A stretch of 30,787 nt of DNA from positions 1-30,787 of the forward strand of contig SXWC01000160.1 in NCBI GenBank assembly GCA_005789975.1, given 5' to 3'. Numbering within the stretch: the first letter of the stretch is position 1; each line of letters opens with the position of its first letter. Source of the stretch: Planctomycetaceae bacterium. GTDB taxonomy: Bacteria > Planctomycetota > Planctomycetia > Pirellulales > UBA1268. Below the pieces are notes generated by a model. It did not search any database. It was given only the letters and a program-made list of their open reading frames with translations, and was not told the origin of the DNA. Of the stretch, positions 8,624 to 20,424 are shown piece by piece. The translations under genes and the position numbers were made by a program.

Positions 8624-9753
8624 GCCCCGAGGCCGCAGGCCCGGGGCCGCATCCATGAGCTTCACGGCTTTCGACGAGGCGGCGATGCGGCGGGCCATCG
8701 AGCTCGCCGCCCGGGGCCGCGGCGCGGTGGAACCAAACCCGCAGGTCGGTGCGGTCGTCGCGACGGCCGACGACGGCGGCCGGATCGTCGGCGAGGGCTG
8801 GCACGGTCGGTTCGGCGGCCCGCACGCCGAGGTCGCCGCGCTCGAAGCGGCCGGTGAACGCAGCCGGGGTGCGACGCTCTACGTGACGCTGGAGCCCTGC
8901 TGCCACCACGGCAAGACCCCGCCGTGCACCGCCGCCATCATCGCCGCCGGCATCGTCCGCGTCGTGGTCGCAGCCGGCGATCCGTTCCCCGCGGTGGCGG
9001 GCCGCGGCCTCGAAGCCCTGCGGCAGGCCGGCGTCAGGGTCGAGACCGGCCTGCTCGAGCCGGAGGCGATCCGCCTCACGGCGGCGTTCCGCAAGCTCGT
9101 GACCGGGGGAAAACCCTGGGTGATCGCCAAGTGGGCGATGAGCCTCGACGGCAGGTTTGCCGCCGCCGCCGGGCAGGATCGCTGGATCTCCTCGCCACCA
9201 TCACGGGCCCTCGTGCACGACCTGCGGAGCCGGATCGACGCGATCGCCATCGGCATCACAACGGCGCTGGCCGACGATCCGTTGCTCACGGCCCGACCGC
9301 CACCAGGCTCGTCGCCGGGGCCTCGGCAGCCGTTGCGGATCGTGTTCGACAGCAACGCCCGCCTGCCGACGACGAGCCAGCTGGTCCGTACGGCCGGCGA
9401 GTCGCCGGTGCTCGTGGCCGTCGGCCCCGCCGCCCCCGCCGAACGGATGGCGGCCCTGGAGGCGGCAGGCTGTGAGGTGTGGCGCGGTGCGGACGGGGAC
9501 CGCGACCTGCGGATCACGGCGCTGCTCCGCGAACTGGCCGCGCGGCGACTGACCACCCTGCTCGTGGAGGGAGGTCCCACGCTGCTCGCCTCGCTGTTTG
9601 CCGCCGGCGAAATCGACGAGGTCTGGGCCTTCGTCGCGGCCCGCATCATCGGCGGGCCGGCCGGCAACGACCTGCCGTCGCTGCCCGACGTCCCGAACCT
9701 GCTGATCGAGGACGTCTCGCACCCGGGAGACGACATCTTGATCCGCGGGCTCG

Positions 9754-12461
<2,708 letters not shown>

Positions 12462-12465
<4 letters not shown>

Positions 12466-13604
12466 GTCGCCTCCTGCGAGTTGATGGCCTGCTCCATGCA
12501 CTCGCGGGCCAGACGACCGATGTCGTCGCCGACGGCTTCGGGATAGCGGTCTGCGAGGAACTTCGTCACGAACTCGTGCTCGCCCTGCTGGCGGAACTGC
12601 GGCGCCGCCGGCGTGGCGGACGCCGGGGCCGGGGACGGCTCCATGGAAAACGCCAGCAGGTGGGGATAGGCCCTGCGAAGCTGGTCGTGCGCCGACGGCA
12701 CCATGATCGGGTCGGTGATCAGGATCCGCACGAGATCGAGATCGCGGCGGTCGTCGGCGGCCACCCCGCCGCAGATCGCCGCAAAGCTGCCCCGCAGCGT
12801 CCGCATGCCGTACTTCTGCGGCAGCGGGATCTCCCGCACGGCCACGCCGCCGGCCGCGTCGATCTCGACGACGCTCACGGTCTTGTCGTGATCCTCCTCG
12901 GCGAAGGAGTAGCGGGCCAGCGATCCGCTGTAGCGCACCCGGTCGGAACCGACCTGGTGCGGCCGGTGAAGATGCCCGAGCGCCGTGTAGGCGAACGGCC
13001 CGAAGACGGCTGGATCGACGGTGGAGACCCCCCCCACGGAGATGTCCCGTTCGGAGTCTTTGGTCTCGCGGCCGCCCTGCGCGAAGAGATGGCCGACGAG
13101 CACGTGTCGCGACGTCCCCGCGAGGTCGGCGGTCGCGATCCGGGCCCGCGTCGCATCGTCGTGCGACCGCAGGTCGTTCCGCATCAGGTCGGAGCGCACC
13201 TCCTCGGGGGTCGCGTAGGGCATGAGGTGGAAGGCGACGGTGCCGTGGTCGTCGGCGAGGTCGATCCGCTCGATCCCGTCCCGCGAGGTGCCGGCGATGT
13301 GCACGCCCGCTTTTCGCAGGAGCCGGCGTCCAAAGTCGATCCGGCCCCCGCTGTCGTGGTTGCCGGCGATCGCGAGCACCGGAGCGATCGCGGCGAGTCG
13401 CAGGAGGATGTCGTCGAAGGTGCGGACGGCGTCCTCGGGGGGCACGGCCCGGTCGTAGATGTCGCCGGCGATGACGATGGCATCGGGCTTCTCCTCGGCG
13501 GCGATGCCTGCGAGGGCGTCGAGGGCGTGCCGCTGGGCGTCGAGCAGGTCGAAGCCGGCGAGAATGCGGCCGAGGTGCCAGTCGGCGGTATGGAGAAAAC
13601 GCAT
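12462..13604 (-). CDS. sbcD: SbcD, nuclease subunit of the SbcCD complex
   Basis: Mre11-like Mn-dependent calcineurin-type phosphoesterase of 380 residues, partner of SbcC. Metal-binding motifs are seen in order: HTADWHLGR (Asp8, His10), GDIYDRA (Asp48), GNHDS (Asn82, His83, Asp84), then HVLVGHLFA and GHLHRPH further on. The C-terminal region (after ~280) is the usual capping/SbcC-binding part. The start is ATG at 13602-13604. No good Shine-Dalgarno is seen before it. It is the first gene of the leftward sbcDC operon and is divergent from recC across 134 bp, which implies co-regulation of, or at least a shared control region for, the two end-processing nucleases. Confidence 0.95.
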
Positions 13605-13648
13605 GCCGGGGAGTCTACGGCCAGGCGGGCTCGGCGCCGCACCGGAAA

Positions 13649-13677
13649 CGGACCGCAGGAGGTTTTTTCGCGGTCCG
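13649..13677. promoter_or_regulatory. Inverted repeat in the sbcD-recC divergent region
   Basis: CGGACCGC (13649-13656) is exactly inverted as GCGGTCCG (13670-13677). The 13-nt loop carries AGGAGG followed by a run of six T. It lies 45 bp from the sbcD start and 61 bp from recC, so it falls in the leader or promoter of one of them. It may be an operator for both operons or an RNA hairpin. Confidence 0.45.
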
Positions 13678-13722
13678 CGAACGGCCCGCCCCGAATCGGC
13701 GTCGGGAATGCTCCCGCTTCGC

Positions 13723-13728
13723 TACGAT
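13723..13728 (+). promoter_or_regulatory. Possible -10 element of recC
   Basis: TACGAT (4/6 match to TATAAT) in the local context GCTACGATACC lies 10 bp upstream of the recC ATG. No Shine-Dalgarno is seen and no good -35 hexamer is found 17 bp upstream. If real, it would give a nearly leaderless recC mRNA. Confidence 0.25.
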
Positions 13729-13738
13729 ACCCCCCGCC

Positions 13739-16700
13739 ATGCCCCTCACCATTCGCGCCGTGTCGTGCCTGCAGGGGGTTCTCCTCCCGGCGGTCGCGTT
13801 TCTCTCGAGGCCGGCCGACCTGTTCGCGCGGCCGCGAATCGTGGTGCCCAATCCCGGCACGAAGGCATGGCTCGCCGCCGAGCTCGCCAGGACGCTCGGC
13901 GCCCGCGGCGGCGGCGACGGCATCGTCGCGGCCGTCGAGCTTTCGTTTCCGGGCACGATCGCGGCGCTCTTGCAGCCCGCCCGGGGCGGCACGGCCGATC
14001 CGTGGTCGTTCGACCGCCTCACGTTCGCCGTGCTCGACGTGATCACGGGCCCGGCGGCCGCGAGCCTCGGCATCCCGTTCGACGTGCCGCGGGAGCCGCT
14101 GATGGCGGCCCATCGGATCGCAGGGCTTTTTGACAACTATCACGTCCGCCGCCCGGGCATGATCCTCGAATGGGAACGGGACCACCCGAACCGCGTCCTC
14201 AGCCCCACCGCCAACGACGAACGGCAGGACGGCGAGCCGGTGCCCGACAAGCTCCGCGACGGCGACCGCTGGCAGTTCGAGCTCTGGCGGGCCGTGCGGC
14301 AACGCATCGGCAGCCCGTCGCCACCGGCGCGGCTGAGCCTCGACCACCAGCCGGGCCGCGATCCGCTGCTCGTGGCCGGCGTGCAGTCGCTGTCGCTCCA
14401 TCAGCTTCAGTGCCTCGAACGCCTCGGCGAGACCCGCGATGTCGAGGTGCTGCTCGTGCATCCCTCGCCGGGCCTGCAGGCATTCTGGACGCCGTCGTTG
14501 CCGGGACTCTCCCGCGGGGTGCCGCCGCGACGGCATCTGGATCCCGACCTGCCCGATGGCGTCGATCAGCTGTTGCCGGTCTGGCTCGCCGGCAGCCGCG
14601 AACTCCAGGAACTCCTCGCCTCGCAGGGCATCGCCGTCGCCGCGGTCTCCCCTGCTCCCGCGGCCACGCCGGCCGACACCCTGCTCGCCCGGATGCAGGC
14701 CACCGTGGCCGCAGGGGGCGAGGCAGTGTCGCAGGATCACGACCCCGCAGCCGACCGCTCCGTGGCGATTCATCGCTGCCACAGCCTTTCACGGCAGGCC
14801 GAGGTGCTGCACGACGCGCTGTTGCATGCCTTTCAGGAGATCGACGGACTCCAGCCGCACGACGTCGTGATCGTCAGCCCGTGCATTCAGAAGGCCGCGG
14901 CGCATCTCGAGGCCGTGTTTCAGCGGCGGGTGAAGGGCCGCGGCGCGGCAGGCGAAGAAGTGCCCATCACGCTGCCGCTCGTCGTGGCCGATCGCGGCAT
15001 TCGCGAGGTCAGCGAAGCCGTGGACCTGCTGGTGATTCTGCTCGCGATGCCCGGCGGACGCTGCTCGATCGACGACGTCCTCGGCCTGGCGGCCCATCCG
15101 CTCGTGCAGGCCCACTTCGGCGTCGACGAGGCCACCGTGGCGGCGTGGGCGGACCTCGCGGAGCGAACGAATATCCGCTGGGGCCTCGACGCCCGTCACC
15201 GCAGCCGCCGCGGCCTCACGCTCACGGCCGACACCGAAGTCCATACGTGGAAGCTCGGCCTCGAGCGAATGCTGCTCGGGGCGACGCTCCCCGATGCCGA
15301 CCCGCGGCCCGAGCTGGGCGGGATCGTGCCCCTGACCGGCCTCGACCCGGAAGACATTTCGGCGATTGCGAAGCTCGTGCGGATTCTCGGTGTCGTCCGC
15401 GGCCTCGAGGCGACCACGGCGGAAGCCCGGCCGGCGGCGGAGTGGTGCGATGCGATCGAGGCGGCACTCGTCGGCCTCTGCGGCGAGGATTGTCGGGATC
15501 TCGCCGAACCCTTCGTGCTGCTCCGTCGGCTCCGCGACGCCGCCAGCGACTCGCACCTCGTGCCGTTCGACGACGTGCGGCAGCTGCTGGCCGGCTGGTT
15601 CGACGAGAAGGCGGGCCGGCAGCCGCTCCGCACCGGGGCGATCACGGCCACTTCGATGGTGCCGCTGCGGGGCGTGCCCTTCAAGGTGGTGTGCGTGATC
15701 GGCTACGACGACGCCGCCGTGGGCGTGTCCGAGGCGGATGGGGACGATCTCGTCACCCGGCAGCAACTCGCCGGCGACGTCGATCCGCGGATCGACGAGC
15801 GGCGGGCGCTGCTCGACTGCCTGCTGGCGGCGGAGCGCCGCCTCGTGATCACCTGCAACGGCCAGAGCATCAAGAACAACGAGCGGCTGCCGCTGGTCAC
15901 GCCGCTGGCGGAGCTCGTCGACTTCGCGGTCCGGCACGGCGTGCGGCGGGAGAAGCTCTCCGGACCGAGTGGCATCGAGTTTTCCCACCCGCGGCATCAC
16001 CTCGGCCGCGGCAACTTTCTCGACGGCAAGGTGCAGCCGGGGGTGATCTGGAGCCACGATCAGGCCGCAGCGGAAGTGGCGCCGCTCGTCGGCCGGCCAT
16101 CGCGAGTGGAAACCGACGCGAGCGCTGCAAGGGCCGCGTCCGTGACCGAGGTCCAGCCCCTCCCCGTGATCGAGCTCCCGATGCTCGTGCGGATGGTCAA
16201 GGATCCGCTCCGGCTCCATGTCGAGGAGACGCTCGGCATCGACACCTGGCGGGACGACGACTCGGCGACGCCGGCCACGTTTCCGCTGAAACTCGAGGCC
16301 CGGGAGGTACGCGCCTTGATCCTCGAGCTGCTCGGGCTGCTCGTGGCGGATCCTGCCGCCGAGGGTCCGTGGATCGAGGCCATGCAGCACAGCGGGCGGC
16401 TGCCCTTCGGCCTGCATGGCGCGCGGCAGCTGGAAGAGATCGTCGGAGTGGCCCGGGGCATGCGGGACGAAGCGGCCTCGAAGGGCGTGCCTTTGGCCGG
16501 CACTGACGCTCGGGAGCTGCGGATCGACGTGGCCGGCGGCCGCGTCGTGGGGCATGTCGCCGGCGTGCACGAGGCGTCGGGGCAGCTGGTGATCGTCACG
16601 GCGGGCACTGCCGAACAGAAGTCGTCCGGACATCCGCTTCACGTGGCCGCGGTGCAGCTCGTGGCCGCGCGGGCGGCGGGCCTGCCGATCGACAAGGTTT

Positions 16701-17113
16701 CGGTGGTGGCGCGAAATGGCGACTGGAAGCCGGGGGCGTTTTCGAAGGCTGGCAAGCCGATCAACCCCTGCCAGATCCGCACGGTCGTGCTCGCCCCCGA
16801 CGTCGATCCCGCGGCCCGTCTCGCCGATCTCTGCAGCCTCGTCCGCGACGCCGTGGCCGGGCCGTGCGGCCTGTTCGATCTGCAGTTCGCGAAGCCCGAC
16901 AGGCGGGCGGAAGGCTTCGACTCGTTCGTCACCAAAAAGAACTGGGCGACCGGAGAATTCCCCTATCCCCGAACGACCGAGGCGCTCGTCTACGGCCTCG
17001 CGCCCGTATTCGAGCAGGTCTTCGCGGCGGGCTCACGGGAACTGGCCTTTCTCGACCGCTTCACCGGGCTGCTCACCCTCACCAGCAGCGGCATGAAGTA
17101 TTCACTCACATGA
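13739..17113 (+). CDS. recC: RecC subunit of RecBCD (exodeoxyribonuclease V gamma chain)
   Basis: 1124 residues, almost the length of E. coli RecC. In RecBCD it is the scaffold that splits the DNA strands and reads Chi through inactive helicase-like and nuclease-like domains. Family segments in order: IVVPNPGTKAWLAAELA near the N-terminus, DRWQFELWRAV, a segment with LSLHQLQCLERL, IHRCHSLSRQAEVLHDALL, and the RecC hallmark MVPLRGVPFKVVCVIGYDD, followed by DERRALLDCLLAAERRL and GQSIKNNERLP. The start is ATG at 13739 after a C-rich spacer with no Shine-Dalgarno. First gene of recC-recB-recD; its TGA overlaps the recB ATG (ATGA). Whether the Chi pocket matches any known Chi sequence cannot be judged here. 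Confidence 0.95.
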   Translation: MPLTIRAVSCLQGVLLPAVAFLSRPADLFARPRIVVPNPGTKAWLAAELARTLGARGGGDGIVAAVELSFPGTIAALLQPARGGTADPWSFDRLTFAVLDVITGPAAASLGIPFDVPREPLMAAHRIAGLFDNYHVRRPGMILEWERDHPNRVLSPTANDERQDGEPVPDKLRDGDRWQFELWRAVRQRIGSPSPPARLSLDHQPGRDPLLVAGVQSLSLHQLQCLERLGETRDVEVLLVHPSPGLQAFWTPSLPGLSRGVPPRRHLDPDLPDGVDQLLPVWLAGSRELQELLASQGIAVAAVSPAPAATPADTLLARMQATVAAGGEAVSQDHDPAADRSVAIHRCHSLSRQAEVLHDALLHAFQEIDGLQPHDVVIVSPCIQKAAAHLEAVFQRRVKGRGAAGEEVPITLPLVVADRGIREVSEAVDLLVILLAMPGGRCSIDDVLGLAAHPLVQAHFGVDEATVAAWADLAERTNIRWGLDARHRSRRGLTLTADTEVHTWKLGLERMLLGATLPDADPRPELGGIVPLTGLDPEDISAIAKLVRILGVVRGLEATTAEARPAAEWCDAIEAALVGLCGEDCRDLAEPFVLLRRLRDAASDSHLVPFDDVRQLLAGWFDEKAGRQPLRTGAITATSMVPLRGVPFKVVCVIGYDDAAVGVSEADGDDLVTRQQLAGDVDPRIDERRALLDCLLAAERRLVITCNGQSIKNNERLPLVTPLAELVDFAVRHGVRREKLSGPSGIEFSHPRHHLGRGNFLDGKVQPGVIWSHDQAAAEVAPLVGRPSRVETDASAARAASVTEVQPLPVIELPMLVRMVKDPLRLHVEETLGIDTWRDDDSATPATFPLKLEAREVRALILELLGLLVADPAAEGPWIEAMQHSGRLPFGLHGARQLEEIVGVARGMRDEAASKGVPLAGTDARELRIDVAGGRVVGHVAGVHEASGQLVIVTAGTAEQKSSGHPLHVAAVQLVAARAAGLPIDKVSVVARNGDWKPGAFSKAGKPINPCQIRTVVLAPDVDPAARLADLCSLVRDAVAGPCGLFDLQFAKPDRRAEGFDSFVTKKNWATGEFPYPRTTEALVYGLAPVFEQVFAAGSRELAFLDRFTGLLTLTSSGMKYSLT

Positions 17114-20100
17114 CAGAACAATTCCGACTCGACGCCTATCCGCTCCCCAACGGCACGCTCATCGAGGCGAGCGCCGGCACGGGGAAGACCTATTCCGTGG
17201 CGGCGCACGTCACGCTCGCGATCGCCACCGACGAGAGCCTGCGGATCGGCAACGTGCTCGTGACGACCTACACGCGAAACGCGGCGGCCGAACTCCGCGA
17301 CCGGATCCGCGGGCGGATGGTGCTCTCGGCCCGTCTCCTCCGCGGCAAGGAGGTGCCCGGCCACGTGCCCGACGAGCTCGACACGTCGCTGCGGGCCGAC
17401 GAGGCGGGCTGGACGGTGAAGGCCCGTCGGCTGGAGCGGGCGATCGCGGAGTTCGACACCGCCACGATCGGCACGATCCACTCGATCTGTTCGCGGGTGC
17501 TGCGGATGGCGGGTTTCGAGGCCGCCGACACCGGTGATGAAGACCTCCGCGACCGGGTCGTCGTCGAGGTGGTCAACGACGCGGTCGTCACCGAGGCGAC
17601 CCACGGCCGCCACTGGGACGAGAAGCGGCTGCAGCAGCTCGTCGTCAAGCATCTCGGCGATCCCTTCATCAGCAACTGGTTCGACCGCGCCGGTCGCACC
17701 GCCGACGAGGCGGCTGCCCTCGACCTCGCCGCCGCGATCATCGACGGCTGCGTGACGCGGGTGCACGAACGGATGCGGGGGAGCCCGAGTTTTGACGACC
17801 TCCTGCGGCGGGCCTGGGAAGAGGTCAGCCGCGACGATCCGCAGGGGCGGGGGTTCCGCGACGAACTTCGCCGGAAGTTTCGGCTGGCGATCGTGGATGA
17901 GGCGCAGGACACCAGCCGCCTGCAGTGGGAGTTTCTCCACGAGATCTTCCCGCCGAACGGCGACCGGCCGCTGATCGCCGTCGGCGCTCCGAAGCAGGCG
18001 ATCTACGGCTTCCGGGGCGCCGACGTCACGGCCTACCTGCGGTTCTCGCAGCGGGGCGTGGCGGCCGATGGTGCGGGGCCGCCCCGCCGCACGCTCACGG
18101 TCAACCGCCGCTCCGACGCCCCGTTGCTCGAAGGTCTCAACAGGACGATGGCGGGCGCGACGTTCGGAACCGACATCTCGTATCAGCGGGTGACGGCGGC
18201 CGACGACCGCGCGGTCGCCCAGATCGTTCCCCTGCGACCGGTCGAGTTCGTCGATGTCGGCGAGGGGTCGCCCGCCGAGGCGGCCGTCCGCAAGGTGCAT
18301 GAGCTCCTGACGCTCGCGAAGTTCGACCCGACCGCCAGGCGGCCCATCCGTCCCGGGGAGATCTGCGTGCTCGTGCGGATCAACGCGCTCGGCGGAAACA
18401 TCGGCAAGCGGCTCAACGGGCTCGGCATCCCCGCCGTGACCACCGGCACCGCCAGCGTGATGGCCGGCCAGATGGCGGAGGACATCCGCATCCTGCTCGA
18501 GGCCATGGAGCGGCCGAGCCATGCGGGCCGGGCCCGCCGCGCCGCGGCCACGGCATTCTTCGGCGCATCGCTCACCGAGGTCGCGAGCCTCGGTGAGGCC
18601 CGGGAACAGGCTGTGCAGGAGCGGCTGGCCACGCTGCATGCCGCCCTGCAGCAGAGGGGAATCGCGGCGATGGCGGCCGCGATGATGGCCGACCAGGACA
18701 TGGCCAAGCGGCTTGCGGAGGGCATGGGGGGCGAGCGGCGGATCGTCGACGTCGCCCACATCGTCGAACTGCTCCACGACGCCAGCGACGGCAAGGGCTG
18801 CCATGCCCGGGTGATGCTCGAGCGGCTCGGGGAGCTGGCCACCATGGACGAGAAGGGGGAGCTCGTGAGCAGGCGGGTCGAGAGCGATGCCGACGCGGTC
18901 AAGATCATGTCGGTGCATGCCGCCAAGGGACTCGAGTTCCCGTGCGTCGTGGTGGTCGATGACTGGAAGGCCAAGGAAGCGTCACGGCAGAAGGGGCCGG
19001 CGGTGTTTTACGACGGTGACGACCGCCGACTCGACATCGGGCTGGCGATCCCCGAGATCGGCACTTCGGACCTCGCGAAGACACGGGTGACGGAGGCGGA
19101 CAACGACGAGTTCCGCCGGCTGATCTACGTGGCCGTCACCCGTCCGCGGCACCACCTCTGCGTGTTGCGCTCCGCCGGATGGCAGGAATCGCTGCTCGCG
19201 GAGGCGCTGCCCGGGGCGGCCGCGTCGGCGGCCGCGATCGCCGCGGAGGATGCGTCGCGGCTGGCCGTGCGGATGGCGCACGACCTCCCGCCCGCGGAGG
19301 CCTGGAAACCGCGGGAGGCCACCGGGACAGAGCCCCCGCTCGGCGTCGCCCCGATGCCCGCGGAGGTCGAGCGGACCTATCGCCGCACGTCGTTCAGCGG
19401 CATCACCGCCGAGGCCACCCGCCTGAGCGGGCAACCCTACGCGGCCGTGGACCGCGGCCACGACGAGGGGCGGGGCGAAACGGCGGCGAGCTCGGAAACC
19501 ATCACCGCCGCTCCCGCCGCGAGGGCCGCCGAGGCCGCTTCGCCGCTCGACTCGTTCACGATTCCCGACCTGCCGGCGGGCACGGCGTTCGGCAGTGCGG
19601 TGCACGAGATCTTCGAACGGATCGAGGTGGTGCCCGGCGGTGATGCGACGACGCTCACCGCCCTGGTCAGCGCCGCAGTCGGCGAGGTGGCCACGTCGCG
19701 GTTCCTGCGACCACACCAGGACGCCCTCGGCGACATGCTCTCCGCCGCGATCCGGACGCCGTTCGGCGGCCCTCCCGGCAGCCTGTTTCGCGAGCTGACA
19801 TTTGGCGACTTCACGACCGCCGATCGGCTCGCCGAAATGGATTTCGAGATGGGCCTCGCCGACCTTCGCCGGGGCGCGGTTGCCAGCGACGTGGGCCGGG
19901 TGCTGAAGGCGTTTCTGCCGGCCGGCGATCCGCTCGCCGCCTACGCCGACGACCTCGCCGGGCGGGCCTTCGACGTGCCCTTGGCGGGGCTCATCAACGG
20001 CTCGATCGACGCCGTGCTGCGGCTGCCCGGCCGGCCTGCCGACGATCCGCGGCTCGTCATCGCCGACTACAAGACCAACAGACTTCACGATCGGGAGGCC

Positions 20101-20424
20101 GCGCTGCCGCTGGCGGCCTATGCACCGCCCAAACTCGTCGAGGCCATGGCCCACCATCATTATCCGCTGCAGGCGCTCATCTACGGCACGGCCGTCTGGC
20201 GGATGCTCCGCTGGCGGCTCGGCCATCTCAAGCCGGAAGGCTGGGATCCGGAGGAGTGCCTCGCCGGCGTGGTCTACGGCTTCATCCGCGGAATGAAGGG
20301 GCCCTCGACGCCGACCGACGCCGCAGGCCGTCGCTACGGCGTGTTCACATGGCAGCCGCCAGCCGGCATCTGGAAGCGGCTGAGCGAACTGTTTGCGGGC
20401 GACCTGACGGGGGTGCGATCATGA
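17110..20424 (+). CDS. recB: RecB subunit of RecBCD (3'-5' helicase and nuclease)
   Basis: 1104 residues: SF1A (UvrD-like) helicase that moves 3'-5', plus the only nuclease of the complex. Walker A EASAGTGKTYS (Lys26); TYTRNAAAELRDR; Walker B IVDEAQD (263-267); GAPKQAIYGFRGAD; SVHAAKGLEFPCVVVVD; and YVAVTRPRHHLCV. The C-terminal PD-(D/E)xK nuclease appears intact: GSAVHEIFE (His832), GSIDAVLR (Asp967) and ADYKTN (Asp986, Lys988), matching E. coli His956, Asp1067, Asp1080 and Lys1082. An Ala/Thr-rich linker (~780-815) joins the domains. The start is ATG at 17110 in the recC stop (ATGA overlap), without its own clear ribosome site, so translation is probably coupled. Confidence 0.96.
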   Translation: MTEQFRLDAYPLPNGTLIEASAGTGKTYSVAAHVTLAIATDESLRIGNVLVTTYTRNAAAELRDRIRGRMVLSARLLRGKEVPGHVPDELDTSLRADEAGWTVKARRLERAIAEFDTATIGTIHSICSRVLRMAGFEAADTGDEDLRDRVVVEVVNDAVVTEATHGRHWDEKRLQQLVVKHLGDPFISNWFDRAGRTADEAAALDLAAAIIDGCVTRVHERMRGSPSFDDLLRRAWEEVSRDDPQGRGFRDELRRKFRLAIVDEAQDTSRLQWEFLHEIFPPNGDRPLIAVGAPKQAIYGFRGADVTAYLRFSQRGVAADGAGPPRRTLTVNRRSDAPLLEGLNRTMAGATFGTDISYQRVTAADDRAVAQIVPLRPVEFVDVGEGSPAEAAVRKVHELLTLAKFDPTARRPIRPGEICVLVRINALGGNIGKRLNGLGIPAVTTGTASVMAGQMAEDIRILLEAMERPSHAGRARRAAATAFFGASLTEVASLGEAREQAVQERLATLHAALQQRGIAAMAAAMMADQDMAKRLAEGMGGERRIVDVAHIVELLHDASDGKGCHARVMLERLGELATMDEKGELVSRRVESDADAVKIMSVHAAKGLEFPCVVVVDDWKAKEASRQKGPAVFYDGDDRRLDIGLAIPEIGTSDLAKTRVTEADNDEFRRLIYVAVTRPRHHLCVLRSAGWQESLLAEALPGAAASAAAIAAEDASRLAVRMAHDLPPAEAWKPREATGTEPPLGVAPMPAEVERTYRRTSFSGITAEATRLSGQPYAAVDRGHDEGRGETAASSETITAAPAARAAEAASPLDSFTIPDLPAGTAFGSAVHEIFERIEVVPGGDATTLTALVSAAVGEVATSRFLRPHQDALGDMLSAAIRTPFGGPPGSLFRELTFGDFTTADRLAEMDFEMGLADLRRGAVASDVGRVLKAFLPAGDPLAAYADDLAGRAFDVPLAGLINGSIDAVLRLPGRPADDPRLVIADYKTNRLHDREAALPLAAYAPPKLVEAMAHHHYPLQALIYGTAVWRMLRWRLGHLKPEGWDPEECLAGVVYGFIRGMKGPSTPTDAAGRRYGVFTWQPPAGIWKRLSELFAGDLTGVRS

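Noticed and set aside
6107..8698. 863-codon open frame on the minus strand
   Set aside because: It lies antisense to the SEC-C gene and overlaps the sigma-54 activator start. The translation is Arg/Gly/His/Pro-rich without domains, as expected for shadow frames in GC-rich DNA.
14170..16506. 778-codon plus-strand frame inside recC in another register
   Set aside because: Arg/Ala/Gly/Pro-rich translation typical of an off-frame reading of high-GC coding DNA.
14789..16642. 617-codon minus-strand open frame inside recC
   Set aside because: Shadow of recC; the recC reading shows family motifs throughout and the antisense product shows none.
16864..17109. Upstream extension of recB over the end of recC
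   Set aside because: The RecB family begins at FRLDAYPLPNG; the ATGA overlap at 17110 fits the same coupling seen at recB/recD and sbcD/sbcC.
16990..18918. 642-codon minus-strand open frame inside recB
   Set aside because: Antisense shadow of the RecB helicase domain, with low-complexity His/Arg/Gly-rich translation and no ribosome site.
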